DNA of 64,000 bases from Prevotella sp. DNF00663 (lineage in GTDB: Bacteria; Bacteroidota; Bacteroidia; Bacteroidales; Bacteroidaceae): assembly GCF_001553265.1 (NCBI RefSeq), contig NZ_KQ960593.1, forward strand, positions 1-64,000, read 5' to 3'. Position 1 is the stretch's first letter. Each line of letters starts with the position of its first letter. The notes beneath the pieces are model-generated. The model was not told the DNA's origin, ran no database searches, and saw nothing but the letters and a program-made list of their open reading frames with translations. A program made the translations under genes and the position numbers. Shown one piece after another: positions 45,583 through 54,565 of this stretch.

Positions 45583-46146
45583 TTATTTGCCACGTTTGTA
45601 GGTGAAGATGCCATCGTTGTTTCCCAAATACAGGCTGTCGGCACCTAGATTGTCAATATCGAAGGTGTCTTTATTGAGCACCAAACGGCCATTCCAAATC
45701 TTCCATTCGGTCCAAGGGTTGCTCTCGGCCTTGACATTACTGTTGACAATGCCACCCTCAAGAATCTCGAAGTTCTTGTCGAGGCTGATCCATTTGCCTA
45801 GGAGTGTGGTTAGATTGATGACTTTCAAAGCCACATTTCCCTCCACAGATTTCTTCGCAATGACGGCCATACGGTCTCCGGCAAGGAGTCCACCGCGCAC
45901 AATAGCAGAGTCGGTTCCTTCATCTAGCATCTCGTAGGTGAGTGTATCGCCACTGTCCGAGATGATTTCTAGATTGTGCATGGCTGTAGATTCGCCACAT
46001 ACACCATAGATGGTGCTGTCTGGTACGGTCGATATTGTCAAGCTATCTGTGATTTGCGGTGTTGTCACTTTGCCTTTTTGCTGGTGGCAAGCAGAGATAA
46101 TGACAGCGCTTATGGCTACAAAGGCCAGTATCAATGTCTTGTTCAT
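45583..46146 (-). CDS. Lipoprotein of unknown function, possibly lipocalin-like
   Basis: 187 residues with signal peptide and lipobox (VIISAC). The rest is beta-rich with 'LLGKWISLD' near residue 114 and 'EWKIWNGRLVLN' near 148. This recalls the GxW start and strands of small lipocalin-like Bacteroidetes lipoproteins. That match is weak. It lies 5 bp after mazG and 3 bp before rnz. Confidence 0.75.
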   Translation of the reverse strand: MNKTLILAFVAISAVIISACHQQKGKVTTPQITDSLTISTVPDSTIYGVCGESTAMHNLEIISDSGDTLTYEMLDEGTDSAIVRGGLLAGDRMAVIAKKSVEGNVALKVINLTTLLGKWISLDKNFEILEGGIVNSNVKAESNPWTEWKIWNGRLVLNKDTFDIDNLGADSLYLGNNDGIFTYKRGK

Positions 46147-46151
46147 ACGTG

Positions 46152-47027
46152 TTATTCTCCTTTCTTTAGTTGTGTCTTAGCCTCATTCCAAAGTGCATCC
46201 AACTCTGATAAAGTGCAATCGTCGAATGCTTTCCCTTGTTCTTTGAGACGTTTTTCAATATATTCAAAACGGGTTATAAATTTCTGATTGGTGCGTTCTA
46301 GAGCTGTTTCCGGATTCAGATGGTAGAGTCGGGCAGCGTTGACGAGACTGAAAATGTAGTCTCCCAGCTCGTTGGTGGCAGCTTCCTTATTCCCTTTGTT
46401 AAGTTCTGTCTCTAGCTCGGCAAGTTCTTCTTTCACCTTATCCCATACGTCTTCACGTTTCTCCCAATCAAATCCTACATTGCGAGCTTTGTCTTGTATG
46501 CGGTAAGACTTGATGAGAGCGGGCAGTGCTCCCGGCACTCCTGAGAGCACAGTGCGGTTTCCATCTTTCTCTTTTTGCTTGATTTGTTCCCATGTTCCCT
46601 CCACTTGTGCGGCGGTTTCGGGGCGATCTGATGTGACGCTGGTGTCTTCTTTACTCACCACTTGGCCTGCTTCGTTGATGGTCATATCGGGATTTGATAC
46701 CTGCCAACCGGTCCAATCTATAAACGGATGACGGAACATCAGCTTGTCGGCTTCCTGATTACATACATCGGAAACATCGAAATGGCTATCTTCAGCTCCC
46801 AAGATAGAGTAGAAAAGTACGTGCTCCATGACGTCTCCCAACTCCTTACATACATTCTGGAAATCACCCTTTGCGAGCGCATCGCAGAGCTCGTAGACTT
46901 CTTCAATGGTGTTCGGTCTGAGACTCTCGTTGGTTTGTTTGCGGTCCCAAGGGCATTCCTTTCTTAATTTATCCTGCACATCGAGCAGTCGACCGAATGC
47001 TTCTAGTTTCTCTTCGCGTGTATGCAT
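46152..47027 (-). CDS. mazG: Nucleoside triphosphate pyrophosphohydrolase MazG
   Basis: 291 residues. House-cleaning NTP pyrophosphatase with two MazG repeats. The first has 'CPWDRKQTNESLRPNTIEEVYELCDAL' and 'ELGDVMEHVLFYSILG'; the second has 'KVKEELAELETELNKG' and 'ELGDYIFSLVNAARL'. An insertion of about 20 residues sits in the linker ('EAGQVVSKEDTSVTSDRPE'). ATG 47027 was chosen because the TATCTTTG box (47045-47052, minus) excludes the frame opening at 47063. First gene of the run to rnz and the GYF_2 gene. Confidence 0.93.
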   Translation of the reverse strand: MHTREEKLEAFGRLLDVQDKLRKECPWDRKQTNESLRPNTIEEVYELCDALAKGDFQNVCKELGDVMEHVLFYSILGAEDSHFDVSDVCNQEADKLMFRHPFIDWTGWQVSNPDMTINEAGQVVSKEDTSVTSDRPETAAQVEGTWEQIKQKEKDGNRTVLSGVPGALPALIKSYRIQDKARNVGFDWEKREDVWDKVKEELAELETELNKGNKEAATNELGDYIFSLVNAARLYHLNPETALERTNQKFITRFEYIEKRLKEQGKAFDDCTLSELDALWNEAKTQLKKGE

Positions 47028-47129
47028 GTCCTTAAATATTTCTGCAAAGATAATGAAATTCAATTATAAATTCGTAATTTTGCAACGTTTATTAAACAAG
47101 ATAGAAATCAACATTACGCTATAAAATAG

Positions 47130-49775
47130 ATGGAATTAGCAAGCAAATATACCCCACAGGAAGTGGAGTCTAAATGGTATCAGTACTGGTTGGATAACAA
47201 ACTCTTTAGTTCTAAACCCGATGGGCGCGAACCATATACGGTGGTTATTCCTCCACCTAACGTGACAGGTGTGCTTCATATGGGACATATGCTGAACAAT
47301 ACGATTCAGGATATTCTCGTGAGAAGGGCTAGAATGGAGGGTAAGAATGCTTGTTGGATTCCCGGAACAGACCATGCTTCCATCGCTACTGAGGCTAAAG
47401 TAGTGGCTCGTTTGGCTGAGCAAGGTATCAAGAAGACCGACCTTTCGCGTGAGAAATTCTTGGAACATGCGTGGGATTGGACCAACGAACACGGTGGAAT
47501 TATCCTCAAACAACTTCGTAAACTAGGCGCTAGTTGCGATTGGGAGCGTACTGCTTTCACCATGGACGAGACTCGTTCAAAGGGTGTTATCAAGGTTTTC
47601 TGCGACTTATATAATAAAGGTCTCATCTATCGTGGGGCTCGAATGGTCAATTGGGATCCCCAAGCTCAGACGGCATTGAGCGATGAAGAGGTAGTATATA
47701 AGGAAGAACATTCGAAGCTTTATTACCTTAAATACATGGTAGTAGAGGAACCCGGCAAGTATGCTGTGGTTGCTACGACTCGTCCGGAGACTATTATGGG
47801 AGACTCGGCAATGTGTATTAATCCCAATGATCCAAAGAATACATGGCTCAAAGGTAAGCATGTCATCGTACCGTTGGTTAACAGAGAGATTCCAGTTATC
47901 GAAGATGAGTATGTAGATATAGAGTTTGGAACGGGCTGTTTGAAGGTTACTCCGGCTCATGACATCAATGACCACGCGCTTGGACTCAAGCATCATCTGG
48001 AGACAATTGACATCTTTAACGACAATGGAACCATCTCTGAAGCTGCAGGATTGTACGTAGGACAAGACCGAATGGACGTACGTAAGCAGATAGCAGAGGA
48101 CTTAGAGGCTGCTGGATTGATGGAGAAAGTGGAAGACTACAATAATAAAGTGGGCTTCAGCGAGCGTACCAATGTGCCAATAGAGCCGAAGTTGTCTACT
48201 CAATGGTTCTTGAATATGCAGCATTTTGCTGATTTAGCACTGTCTCCGGTAATGGATGATGAAATTGAATTCTATCCTAAGAAGTATAAAAATACATACC
48301 GTCACTGGCTTGAAAATATCAAAGACTGGTGTATCAGTCGCCAACTTTGGTGGGGACATCGCATTCCTGCTTACTATTTCACGACTTCTGATGGTAAGAG
48401 AGACTTCGTTGTTGCAGAGTCGGCAGAGCTAGCTTTGGCGGCAGCACAGGTCAAAGATGCCTCTTTGACAGCTGCAGATTTGGAGCAAGAGAGCGACTGT
48501 TTGGATACATGGTTCTCTTCTTGGTTGTGGCCAATATCTGTTTTCGACGGTGTGAATAATCCCGATAACGAAGAAATTAACTATTACTATCCCACCAGCG
48601 ACCTTATTACCGGTCCGGATATTATATTCTTCTGGGTGGCCAGAATGATTATGGCTGGTTACGAATACCGTGGTAAGATGCCGTTTAAGCATGTCTATTT
48701 CACCGGTATCGTGCGTGATAAGCTGGGTAGAAAGATGAGCAAATCGCTCGGAAACTCTCCCGATCCACTCGCATTGATAGAGAAATATGGTGCCGATGGA
48801 GTGCGTATGGGTATGATGTTGTCGGCTCCTGCGGGCAATGATATACTCTTTGATGAGAGCTTATGTGAGCAAGGACGCAACTTTAATAATAAGATTTGGA
48901 ATGCTTTCCGACTGGTAAAGGGATGGGAAGTTGCTGATATTGCACAGCCGGAGGAGTGTGCTATCGCAGTGAAATGGTTCAAATCGAAGTTGAAGATAGT
49001 CAATGCCGAGTTGAACGAGCAGTTCCGTCAATATCGTATTAGCGAAGCATTGATGACTGTTTATCGCCTTTTCTGGGATGAATTCTCTAGTTGGTATCTT
49101 GAAATGATTAAGCCAGAATACGGCAAACCCATTGATAAAGCCACCTATGAAGTAAGTCTTGAGGTGTTTGAAAGCTTGCTGAAGATGCTCCATCCATTCA
49201 TGCCTTTCATTACGGAAGACCTGTGGCAACATATCTATAAGCGCAAAGATGGCGAGTCAATCATGACTCAACAACTCGAAATCGAGGCTCCTACAGAGTC
49301 TGATCATGTGTTGGCTCAATCTATTGAGAACGTAAAACAGATTATCGGTGGAGTTAGAATGATTCGCAATCAGAAGAACATTTCTCCGCGTGAGCAGCTT
49401 GTTTTGCAGGCAGTGAAGGCTTTCAACGAGGCCGACTTCATCTCTGTTGTCTTGAAGATTGGTAACCTTGAGAAGGTAGAAGTGGTAGATGAGAAGGCTT
49501 CGGATGCCGCTCAATTCATGGTGGGAATCGATGAATATGCTGTTCCTATCGGTTCGTTGATAAATGTGGAAGCTGAAATTGAAAAGGCAGAAGCACAGTT
49601 GAAGCACTTAGAAGGGTTCTTGGCAGGTATCAAGAAGAAACTTTCTAACGAGAAATTCGTGGCTCATGCTCCTGCTCAAGTAGTAGAATTGGAACGTAAA
49701 AAGCAAAGTGACTCTGAGGAAAAGATAGCTGCGCTCAAGCTCACCATTGCTGATTTGAAAAAGACTCAAGCCTAA
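47130..49775 (+). CDS. valS: Valyl-tRNA synthetase
   Basis: 881 residues. HIGH-type motif HMGH at 50-53 (context [13 protein letters not shown]), KMSKS at 535-539. The editing domain contains '[13 protein letters not shown]'. The anticodon domain is followed by the C-terminal coiled coil (about 805-881), the ValRS tRNA-binding arm. A TAATTTTG box lies at 47075-47082. It is divergent from mazG and ends in its own terminator. Confidence 0.98.
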   Translation: MELASKYTPQEVESKWYQYWLDNKLFSSKPDGREPYTVVIPPPNVTGVLHMGHMLNNTIQDILVRRARMEGKNACWIPGTDHASIATEAKVVARLAEQGIKKTDLSREKFLEHAWDWTNEHGGIILKQLRKLGASCDWERTAFTMDETRSKGVIKVFCDLYNKGLIYRGARMVNWDPQAQTALSDEEVVYKEEHSKLYYLKYMVVEEPGKYAVVATTRPETIMGDSAMCINPNDPKNTWLKGKHVIVPLVNREIPVIEDEYVDIEFGTGCLKVTPAHDINDHALGLKHHLETIDIFNDNGTISEAAGLYVGQDRMDVRKQIAEDLEAAGLMEKVEDYNNKVGFSERTNVPIEPKLSTQWFLNMQHFADLALSPVMDDEIEFYPKKYKNTYRHWLENIKDWCISRQLWWGHRIPAYYFTTSDGKRDFVVAESAELALAAAQVKDASLTAADLEQESDCLDTWFSSWLWPISVFDGVNNPDNEEINYYYPTSDLITGPDIIFFWVARMIMAGYEYRGKMPFKHVYFTGIVRDKLGRKMSKSLGNSPDPLALIEKYGADGVRMGMMLSAPAGNDILFDESLCEQGRNFNNKIWNAFRLVKGWEVADIAQPEECAIAVKWFKSKLKIVNAELNEQFRQYRISEALMTVYRLFWDEFSSWYLEMIKPEYGKPIDKATYEVSLEVFESLLKMLHPFMPFITEDLWQHIYKRKDGESIMTQQLEIEAPTESDHVLAQSIENVKQIIGGVRMIRNQKNISPREQLVLQAVKAFNEADFISVVLKIGNLEKVEVVDEKASDAAQFMVGIDEYAVPIGSLINVEAEIEKAEAQLKHLEGFLAGIKKKLSNEKFVAHAPAQVVELERKKQSDSEEKIAALKLTIADLKKTQA

Positions 49776-49779
49776 TTAT

Positions 49780-49830
49780 AACACTCCTTTCGTAGTTCTT
49801 GTTTGTAAACTACGGAAGGAGTGTTTTCTT
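49780..49830 (+). terminator. Intrinsic terminator of valS
   Basis: An 18-bp stem with one G-T pair (AACACTCC...GTAGTT against AACTAC...GGAGTGTT) starts 4 bp after the valS stop and is followed by TTTCTTTT. Confidence 0.85.
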
Positions 49831-49844
49831 TTAAAATTATTTTT

Positions 49845-51089
49845 ATGCATAAGAAATTTCTATTCTATCTGTCACTAACTTTTAGTTTGCTTTTCATGGT
49901 GGCTGCTTGTCATGATAAAGACCCTGAAGATGATGAGCAGAAGAAAGAGCCAAAAGCAACTTCAAAAACAGTTTTTGTCTATATGCCATGGTCGGCTAAT
50001 ACGACTGGAACGGTTAAAAATAACTCTCTTTATACTGATTTCTTGCAGAATATCAGTGATATGAAGGCGGCAATCAAGACGATGGGGGGACTTGGAGACA
50101 ACCGTTTGATAGTGTTTATCAGCCAAAGTTACAAGAAAGCTCACATGTTTGAAATCTCTTATGACAAAGGGCAAGTGACTTGTGATACGCTCTTTACCTA
50201 TGGCGGAACCAAAGCTGATGCTTCTTCAAAGTTGAAACCACTGCCTACGTTGGGTGAGTCGGCTGGTGTCACAAGTATCTTGAATGATGCTTACTCGCTT
50301 TCTCAATCGAAGACTTATGCCACTGTTGTGGGTTGTCATGGTATGGGGTGGTTGCCAAAGGGGAGTTATCCGGCTGGAAGCCGAGCTTTTGGAGGAAGTG
50401 TTGCAGCCACTCAAATTAACATAGTTGACTATGCTGCGGCTATTAAAAACTCTGAAATAGGAAAAATGCAGTATGTTGCTTTTGATGATTGCTATCTCTC
50501 TAACGTAGAGACGGCATACGATATGCGAGATGCAACCGACTATATGGTGGCATCGACGAGCGAGATTATGAGTGCAGGAATGCCTTATGCGCTTGTCTTA
50601 CGATACTTGTTGAATACGCCGGATTATAATAATATCTGCCAAACATTCTACAAATTCTATTTAGATTACACGTATGGTGGTACGCCATATCCCTATGGTA
50701 CGCTCTCGGCGATAGATTGTAGTCAGGTGGAGAAGATGGCTCTGTTTATGAAGACCATCAATAAACAATATTCGTTTGCCCCATCGGACCTTGTCAAACT
50801 GATTACTTTGGATGGTTTCAACAATCATGTGTTCTACGACATGGAGAGCTATGTGAACTTGTTATGCCAAGATAAGACATTGAAAGAGCAGTTTGCAATG
50901 CTATTAAAGAGTTTGGTGCCTTATACTGTTTGTACACCTTATATATATAGTGCATATCTAAATAGTAATAATGGTGGTCCTTTTGCCGTCTCCAAGAGTT
51001 CGGGTATCACGATTAGTGACCCTAGTTTGAACGATGATGCCATTGAGAGTAAGAAGCTTACTGCTTGGTGGAAGGCTACACACGAATAG
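49845..51089 (+). CDS. Clostripain-family (C11) cysteine peptidase lipoprotein
   Basis: 414 residues with lipobox (MVAAC) after a hydrophobic signal. The catalytic His is in 'TVVGCHGMGWLPKG' and the catalytic Cys in 'VAFDDCYLSNVETAYDMRDATDYMVASTSEIMSAGMPY', in the order of C11 peptidases. It likely cleaves after basic residues at the cell surface; maturation details are unknown. ATG 49845 is preferred over the GTG at 49821, which lies in the valS terminator stem. No full promoter is visible in the short gap, so weak read-through from valS is possible. Confidence 0.88.
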   Translation: MHKKFLFYLSLTFSLLFMVAACHDKDPEDDEQKKEPKATSKTVFVYMPWSANTTGTVKNNSLYTDFLQNISDMKAAIKTMGGLGDNRLIVFISQSYKKAHMFEISYDKGQVTCDTLFTYGGTKADASSKLKPLPTLGESAGVTSILNDAYSLSQSKTYATVVGCHGMGWLPKGSYPAGSRAFGGSVAATQINIVDYAAAIKNSEIGKMQYVAFDDCYLSNVETAYDMRDATDYMVASTSEIMSAGMPYALVLRYLLNTPDYNNICQTFYKFYLDYTYGGTPYPYGTLSAIDCSQVEKMALFMKTINKQYSFAPSDLVKLITLDGFNNHVFYDMESYVNLLCQDKTLKEQFAMLLKSLVPYTVCTPYIYSAYLNSNNGGPFAVSKSSGITISDPSLNDDAIESKKLTAWWKATHE

Positions 51090-51098
51090 ATATAAAAG

Positions 51099-51135
51099 TA
51101 AAAGAGACGAGGTGTTTCCTCGTCTCTTTTTTATT
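51099..51135. terminator. Bidirectional terminator between the C11 peptidase and phosphoglucomutase genes
   Basis: A perfect 12-bp stem AAAGAGACGAGG (51101-51112) with 51118-51129, and T-runs on both sides. Confidence 0.85.
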
Positions 51136-51149
51136 TTCACGCTGGAATA

Positions 51150-52898
51150 TTAATCCAAATTCAGTGATCTCTTAATAGCTGCAATCTTCACATCGCCCTT
51201 CTTGTCAAGTTCTACGTAATCAGATTTCTTTGTCATCTGGTCTTTTACTTCCAAATAGAATTTAATCTTAGGCTCTGTGCCCGATGGACGTACCGAAACC
51301 TTGGTGCCGTCGCTGCAGAACCATTGTAGCACGTTGCTGGTATCAGGCATATCAAGTTTGGTTACATTACCGTTCTCGTCGGTCTGCTCCAAAGTCTGAT
51401 AATCTTTCCAGCATACAACTTTACTGCCGCCTAAATCCTTAGGTGGATTGTTACGGAAGTTGCTCATCATCTGCTTAATCTCGTCAGCTCCGCTCTTACC
51501 GGGGCGTACTACGTTGATGGTAAACTCTTTAGAGAAACCGTATTCCAGGTAGATGTCCATCAATAAGTCGTACAGTGTCTTGCCTTGGTCTTTAGCATAA
51601 GCGCATATCTCAGCTAATAATGACATGGCAGAAACAGCATCCTTGTCGCGAACAAAGTCTTCGGCCATGAATCCGTAACTTTCTTCGCCACCACCGATAT
51701 ACTGCTTTTTGCCTTCGCTGATTCTGATTTCGCGTGCAATCCACTTAAAGCCGGTGTAGCAATCGCGCATCTCAATGTTGTTCTTATCGGCAATCTTCTT
51801 GATAACCTCAGTGGTTACAATGGTCTTTACGATATAGTCGGTAGGTTTCAACAGGCCTTTGTTCTTGCGATTGGTGATGATGTAGTACAAGAAAATCAAG
51901 CAAGTCTGGTTACCATTGATTAATACCCATTCGCCCTTATCGTTCTTACAAGCCATACCAACACGGTCTGCATCGGGGTCACTAGCCATTACGATGTCGG
52001 CATCCAACTTCTTAGCATCGCGTATAGCCAATGTCAAAGCCTCGCCATTCTCAGGGTTTGGACTAACCACTGTTGGGAAGTCGCCACTCTTTACCATCTG
52101 TTCTTCTACACAATGTACCTCGTCGAAGCCCCACAATTTCAAACTGCGAGGAATCATCGTCATACCTGTACCGTGCAATGGAGTGTAGACAATCTTCAAA
52201 TCGTGCTGACGTTTGATAACCTCTGGGTCGATACTGAGCGTATGAACCTGCTCCAAATATATCTTATCTACCTCTTCGCCGATGATTTCGATAAGTTCTT
52301 TGTTGCCTGTAAACTTCACGTCGTCTACGGTAACCTTATTTACTTCGTCGATGATACCCTTATCGTGAGGTGCCAATACCTGTGCACCGTCTTCCCAATA
52401 AGCCTTGTATCCGTTGTATTCCTTGGGGTTGTGGCTGGCTGTAATGTTCACACCTGCCTGACAACCGAAGTGGCGAATAGCGAACGAACACTCCGGTGTG
52501 GGGCGCATATCATCGAATAGATAAGCCTTGATACCGTTAGCTGAGAAGATGTCGGCAACGGTCTCGGCAAACTTTCTAGAGTTGTTACGGCAGTCATGGC
52601 ATACTACTACAGAGATTTGTTCCTTATCCTTGAAATTGATTTTGAGGTAGTTGGCAAAACCTTGGGTAGCCATTCCCACGGTGTAGATATTCATTTTGTT
52701 GGAGCCAGAGCCCATGATGCCACGTAAACCTCCTGTTCCAAACTCTAAATCTTTATAGAAACTCTCAATGAGTTCTGTTTTGTCTTCGGCGTCAAGTTTT
52801 GCTTGTACGTCTTTACGAGTGTCTTCGTCGAAAGCCGGAGACAACCATTGCTTAGCCTTGGCTTCGCATTGTGCAATAAGTTCTGCGTTGTTTGCCAT
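51150..52898 (-). CDS. Phosphoglucomutase / phosphomannomutase (long alpha-D-phosphohexomutase)
   Basis: 582 residues, of the long phosphoglucomutase class. Catalytic serine loop 'GVNITASHNPKEYNGYKAYWEDG' (about 145), metal loop 'IVMASDPDADRVGM' (about 300), sugar-binding 'GGGEESYGF' (about 410), phosphate-binding 'VRPSGTEPKIKFYLEV' (about 545). It interconverts glucose-1-P and glucose-6-P or similar. ATG 52898 was chosen because the TATCTTTG box (52935-52942, minus) overlaps the longer start at 52937. A single gene. Confidence 0.94.
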   Translation of the reverse strand: MANNAELIAQCEAKAKQWLSPAFDEDTRKDVQAKLDAEDKTELIESFYKDLEFGTGGLRGIMGSGSNKMNIYTVGMATQGFANYLKINFKDKEQISVVVCHDCRNNSRKFAETVADIFSANGIKAYLFDDMRPTPECSFAIRHFGCQAGVNITASHNPKEYNGYKAYWEDGAQVLAPHDKGIIDEVNKVTVDDVKFTGNKELIEIIGEEVDKIYLEQVHTLSIDPEVIKRQHDLKIVYTPLHGTGMTMIPRSLKLWGFDEVHCVEEQMVKSGDFPTVVSPNPENGEALTLAIRDAKKLDADIVMASDPDADRVGMACKNDKGEWVLINGNQTCLIFLYYIITNRKNKGLLKPTDYIVKTIVTTEVIKKIADKNNIEMRDCYTGFKWIAREIRISEGKKQYIGGGEESYGFMAEDFVRDKDAVSAMSLLAEICAYAKDQGKTLYDLLMDIYLEYGFSKEFTINVVRPGKSGADEIKQMMSNFRNNPPKDLGGSKVVCWKDYQTLEQTDENGNVTKLDMPDTSNVLQWFCSDGTKVSVRPSGTEPKIKFYLEVKDQMTKKSDYVELDKKGDVKIAAIKRSLNLD

Positions 52899-53074
52899 AA
52901 TATATATTAATAATGTGTCAGTTCTATGATAAGGCAAAGATAATCAAATTATTTGAATGTATCTCTACAAATCCATTAATTTTTCGTATCTTTGACAGCG
53001 TTTATAGCCCTTTTGCAGCAGCTTGTGGAATTGCAAGGGATATGCTGTACGGGCGCATTTAAAATTAAAAACTT

Positions 53075-53392
53075 ATGTATTTTACCGGTTTAATCATCGC
53101 TATAGGAACTTTTCTCATTATTGGTTTTTTTCATCCTGTCGTTATCAAGGTCGAGTATTATTTTGGCACGCGATATTGGTGGGTGTTTCTTCTACTTGGT
53201 ATCGTAGCTGTCATTTGTTCCATTTGTGTGGCCGATGTTATTTGGAGTAGCTTGTTAGGTGTCTTAGGCGCATCGTTGTTGTGGAGTATTGGCGAGATAT
53301 TCAGCCAAAAAGAACGTGTAGAGAAAGGCTGGTTCCCGGCCAACCCTAAGCGTATCAATGAGTATAAATTTAAAGACGGAGTGCGTCGTTAA
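53075..53392 (+). CDS. DUF4491 membrane protein
   Basis: 105 residues with three hydrophobic helices (about 3-20, 34-53, 55-75) and the 'GIIAIGTFLIIGFFHPVVIKVEYYFG' and 'GEIFSQKERVEKGWFPANPKR' segments of DUF4491. An inner-membrane protein of unknown role, often next to rlmH in Bacteroidales. A TATCTTTG box lies at 52987-52994. rlmH starts 14 bp downstream. Confidence 0.85.
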   Translation: MYFTGLIIAIGTFLIIGFFHPVVIKVEYYFGTRYWWVFLLLGIVAVICSICVADVIWSSLLGVLGASLLWSIGEIFSQKERVEKGWFPANPKRINEYKFKDGVRR

Positions 53393-53406
53393 GTCTTGAT
53401 AAGCCG

Positions 53407-53877
53407 ATGAAAACAGAACTCCTTGTGGTAGGGAAGACCGTCAACAAACATTTTATAGCCGGTATTGAGGATTATACGGAGCGTATCAGCCATTATATGC
53501 CTTTTGAGATGACCGTGATACCTGAACTTAAAAATACAAAGAGCCTCACCGAAGAGCAGCAGAAGGAACGCGAAGGCGAATTATTGTTACGGCGTTTCCA
53601 ACCCGGCGATACCGTCGTATTGCTCGACGAGCATGGTAAAGAATTCCGCTCCATAGAGTTTGCACGGTGGATAGCCAAGAAGCAATCGACTGCTCGCAAA
53701 TTGTTTTTTGTGGTTGGTGGACCTTATGGTTTCTCTCCGGCAGTGTATCAACGAGCCGATGAAAAGATTAGTCTCTCGCAGATGACGTTCAGCCATCAAA
53801 TGATAAGACTCATCTTTGTGGAGCAGATTTATCGCGCTTGTACTATAATCAAGGGCGAACCTTATCACCATGAGTGA
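53407..53877 (+). CDS. rlmH: 23S rRNA (pseudouridine-1915-N3) methyltransferase
   Basis: 156 residues, SPOUT-fold methyltransferase acting on helix 69 of 23S rRNA. 'LLDEHGKEFRSIEFA', the knotted SAM loop 'FFVVGGPYGFSPAVYQRADEKISLSQMTFSHQMIRLIFVEQIYRA' and the C-terminal 'IIKGEPYHHE' are diagnostic. Confidence 0.97.
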   Translation: MKTELLVVGKTVNKHFIAGIEDYTERISHYMPFEMTVIPELKNTKSLTEEQQKEREGELLLRRFQPGDTVVLLDEHGKEFRSIEFARWIAKKQSTARKLFFVVGGPYGFSPAVYQRADEKISLSQMTFSHQMIRLIFVEQIYRACTIIKGEPYHHE

Positions 53878-54253
53878 TAATTCTTATCTATCAACTCTAT
53901 AACTCAAGAACACACAATCTCAAAGACTTATACTCTAACTCACAAACAAAAGAACTTAAAAACTCATGAACTTACTTTGCTGCAGGGGCATGGCAGTATT
54001 GCTGTTAAGCCTATGCAGCGATGCTGAAGAGTCGAGGCAGTGATGTTGCCGTGGCTTGGCAGCAAAGTGAGTTCGTGAGTTTCTAAGGTCGTAAGTTTAT
54101 GAGTTGTTGGATAAGCGAGTGCTTATTTTAAACTGAAAGCATTTTTATTGTGCCAACATTGTGAAAAAAGATTAAAATGAATGTGCGAAAAATAAACAAG
54201 AGGTTTTAATTACTTGATATTTCATATCTTTGTCTTATAAATAGAGTAATGGT
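53878..54253. other. Intergenic region around repeat copy 6
   Basis: It contains an AT-rich left arm (about 53882-53975), repeat copy 6, an AT-rich right arm (about 54068-54115) and a TATCTTTG box (54225-54232) for the next gene. No coding frame of its own was found. Confidence 0.65.
53952..54090 (+). repeat. Dispersed triple 22-bp element, copy 6, with inverted arms
   Basis: Core: left flank TTTGCTGCAGGGGCAT (53976-53991), units at 53992-54013, 54014-54035 and 54036-54057, right flank GGCAGCAAAG (to 54067). The core is bracketed by imperfect 21-bp inverted arms, 53952-53972 and 54070-54090 (about 17 of 21 positions complementary), giving a symmetrical element of about 139 bp. Confidence 0.8.
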
Positions 54254-54565
54254 ATGATGAAGCGATTGTTTACAGTATTGACTGTCGGGATGTTGGCAAT
54301 GACAACACCCCAGTCGGTGCATGCTTCGTCGTTGGAATATTCTATAGACGATGAATTTTCTAAGATTTCTATATCAATTATGAACCGTAATGTTTTGGCA
54401 ATTACGGGCGCAACCGGTCAGGTGGTGCGTGTTTATAACCTTACCGGTATGTGTGTGGTTAGCTATAAGGTTGATGTAGACAACTTCCACTACGATTTGA
54501 ATCTGCCCAAAGGTTGCTATATTGTCAAGGTGGGAACTTTTGTTCGTAAAGTCTCTGTTAATTGA
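54254..54565 (+). CDS. Small exported protein resembling a type IX secretion sorting domain
   Basis: 103 residues. The signal peptide ends near QSVHAS. The remainder, especially 'VVRVYNLTGMCVVSYKVD' and 'LPKGCYIVKVGTFVRKVSVN', follows the pattern of the C-terminal type A sorting domain (VYxLxGxxV ... LPxGxYIVKVxxxxxKVxV). Here it stands alone without a cargo domain. Whether it is exported by type IX or is an independent beta-sandwich is open. A TATCTTTG box lies at 54225-54232. Its stop overlaps the next start (TTGA). Met2 at 54257 is an alternative start. Confidence 0.7.
   Translation: MMKRLFTVLTVGMLAMTTPQSVHASSLEYSIDDEFSKISISIMNRNVLAITGATGQVVRVYNLTGMCVVSYKVDVDNFHYDLNLPKGCYIVKVGTFVRKVSVN

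Noticed and set aside
52995-53045. Possible eighth repeat copy before DUF4491
   Set aside because: TTGCAGCAG and TGCAAGGG words occur, but the 22-bp spacing, flanks and GCTG dyads are absent.
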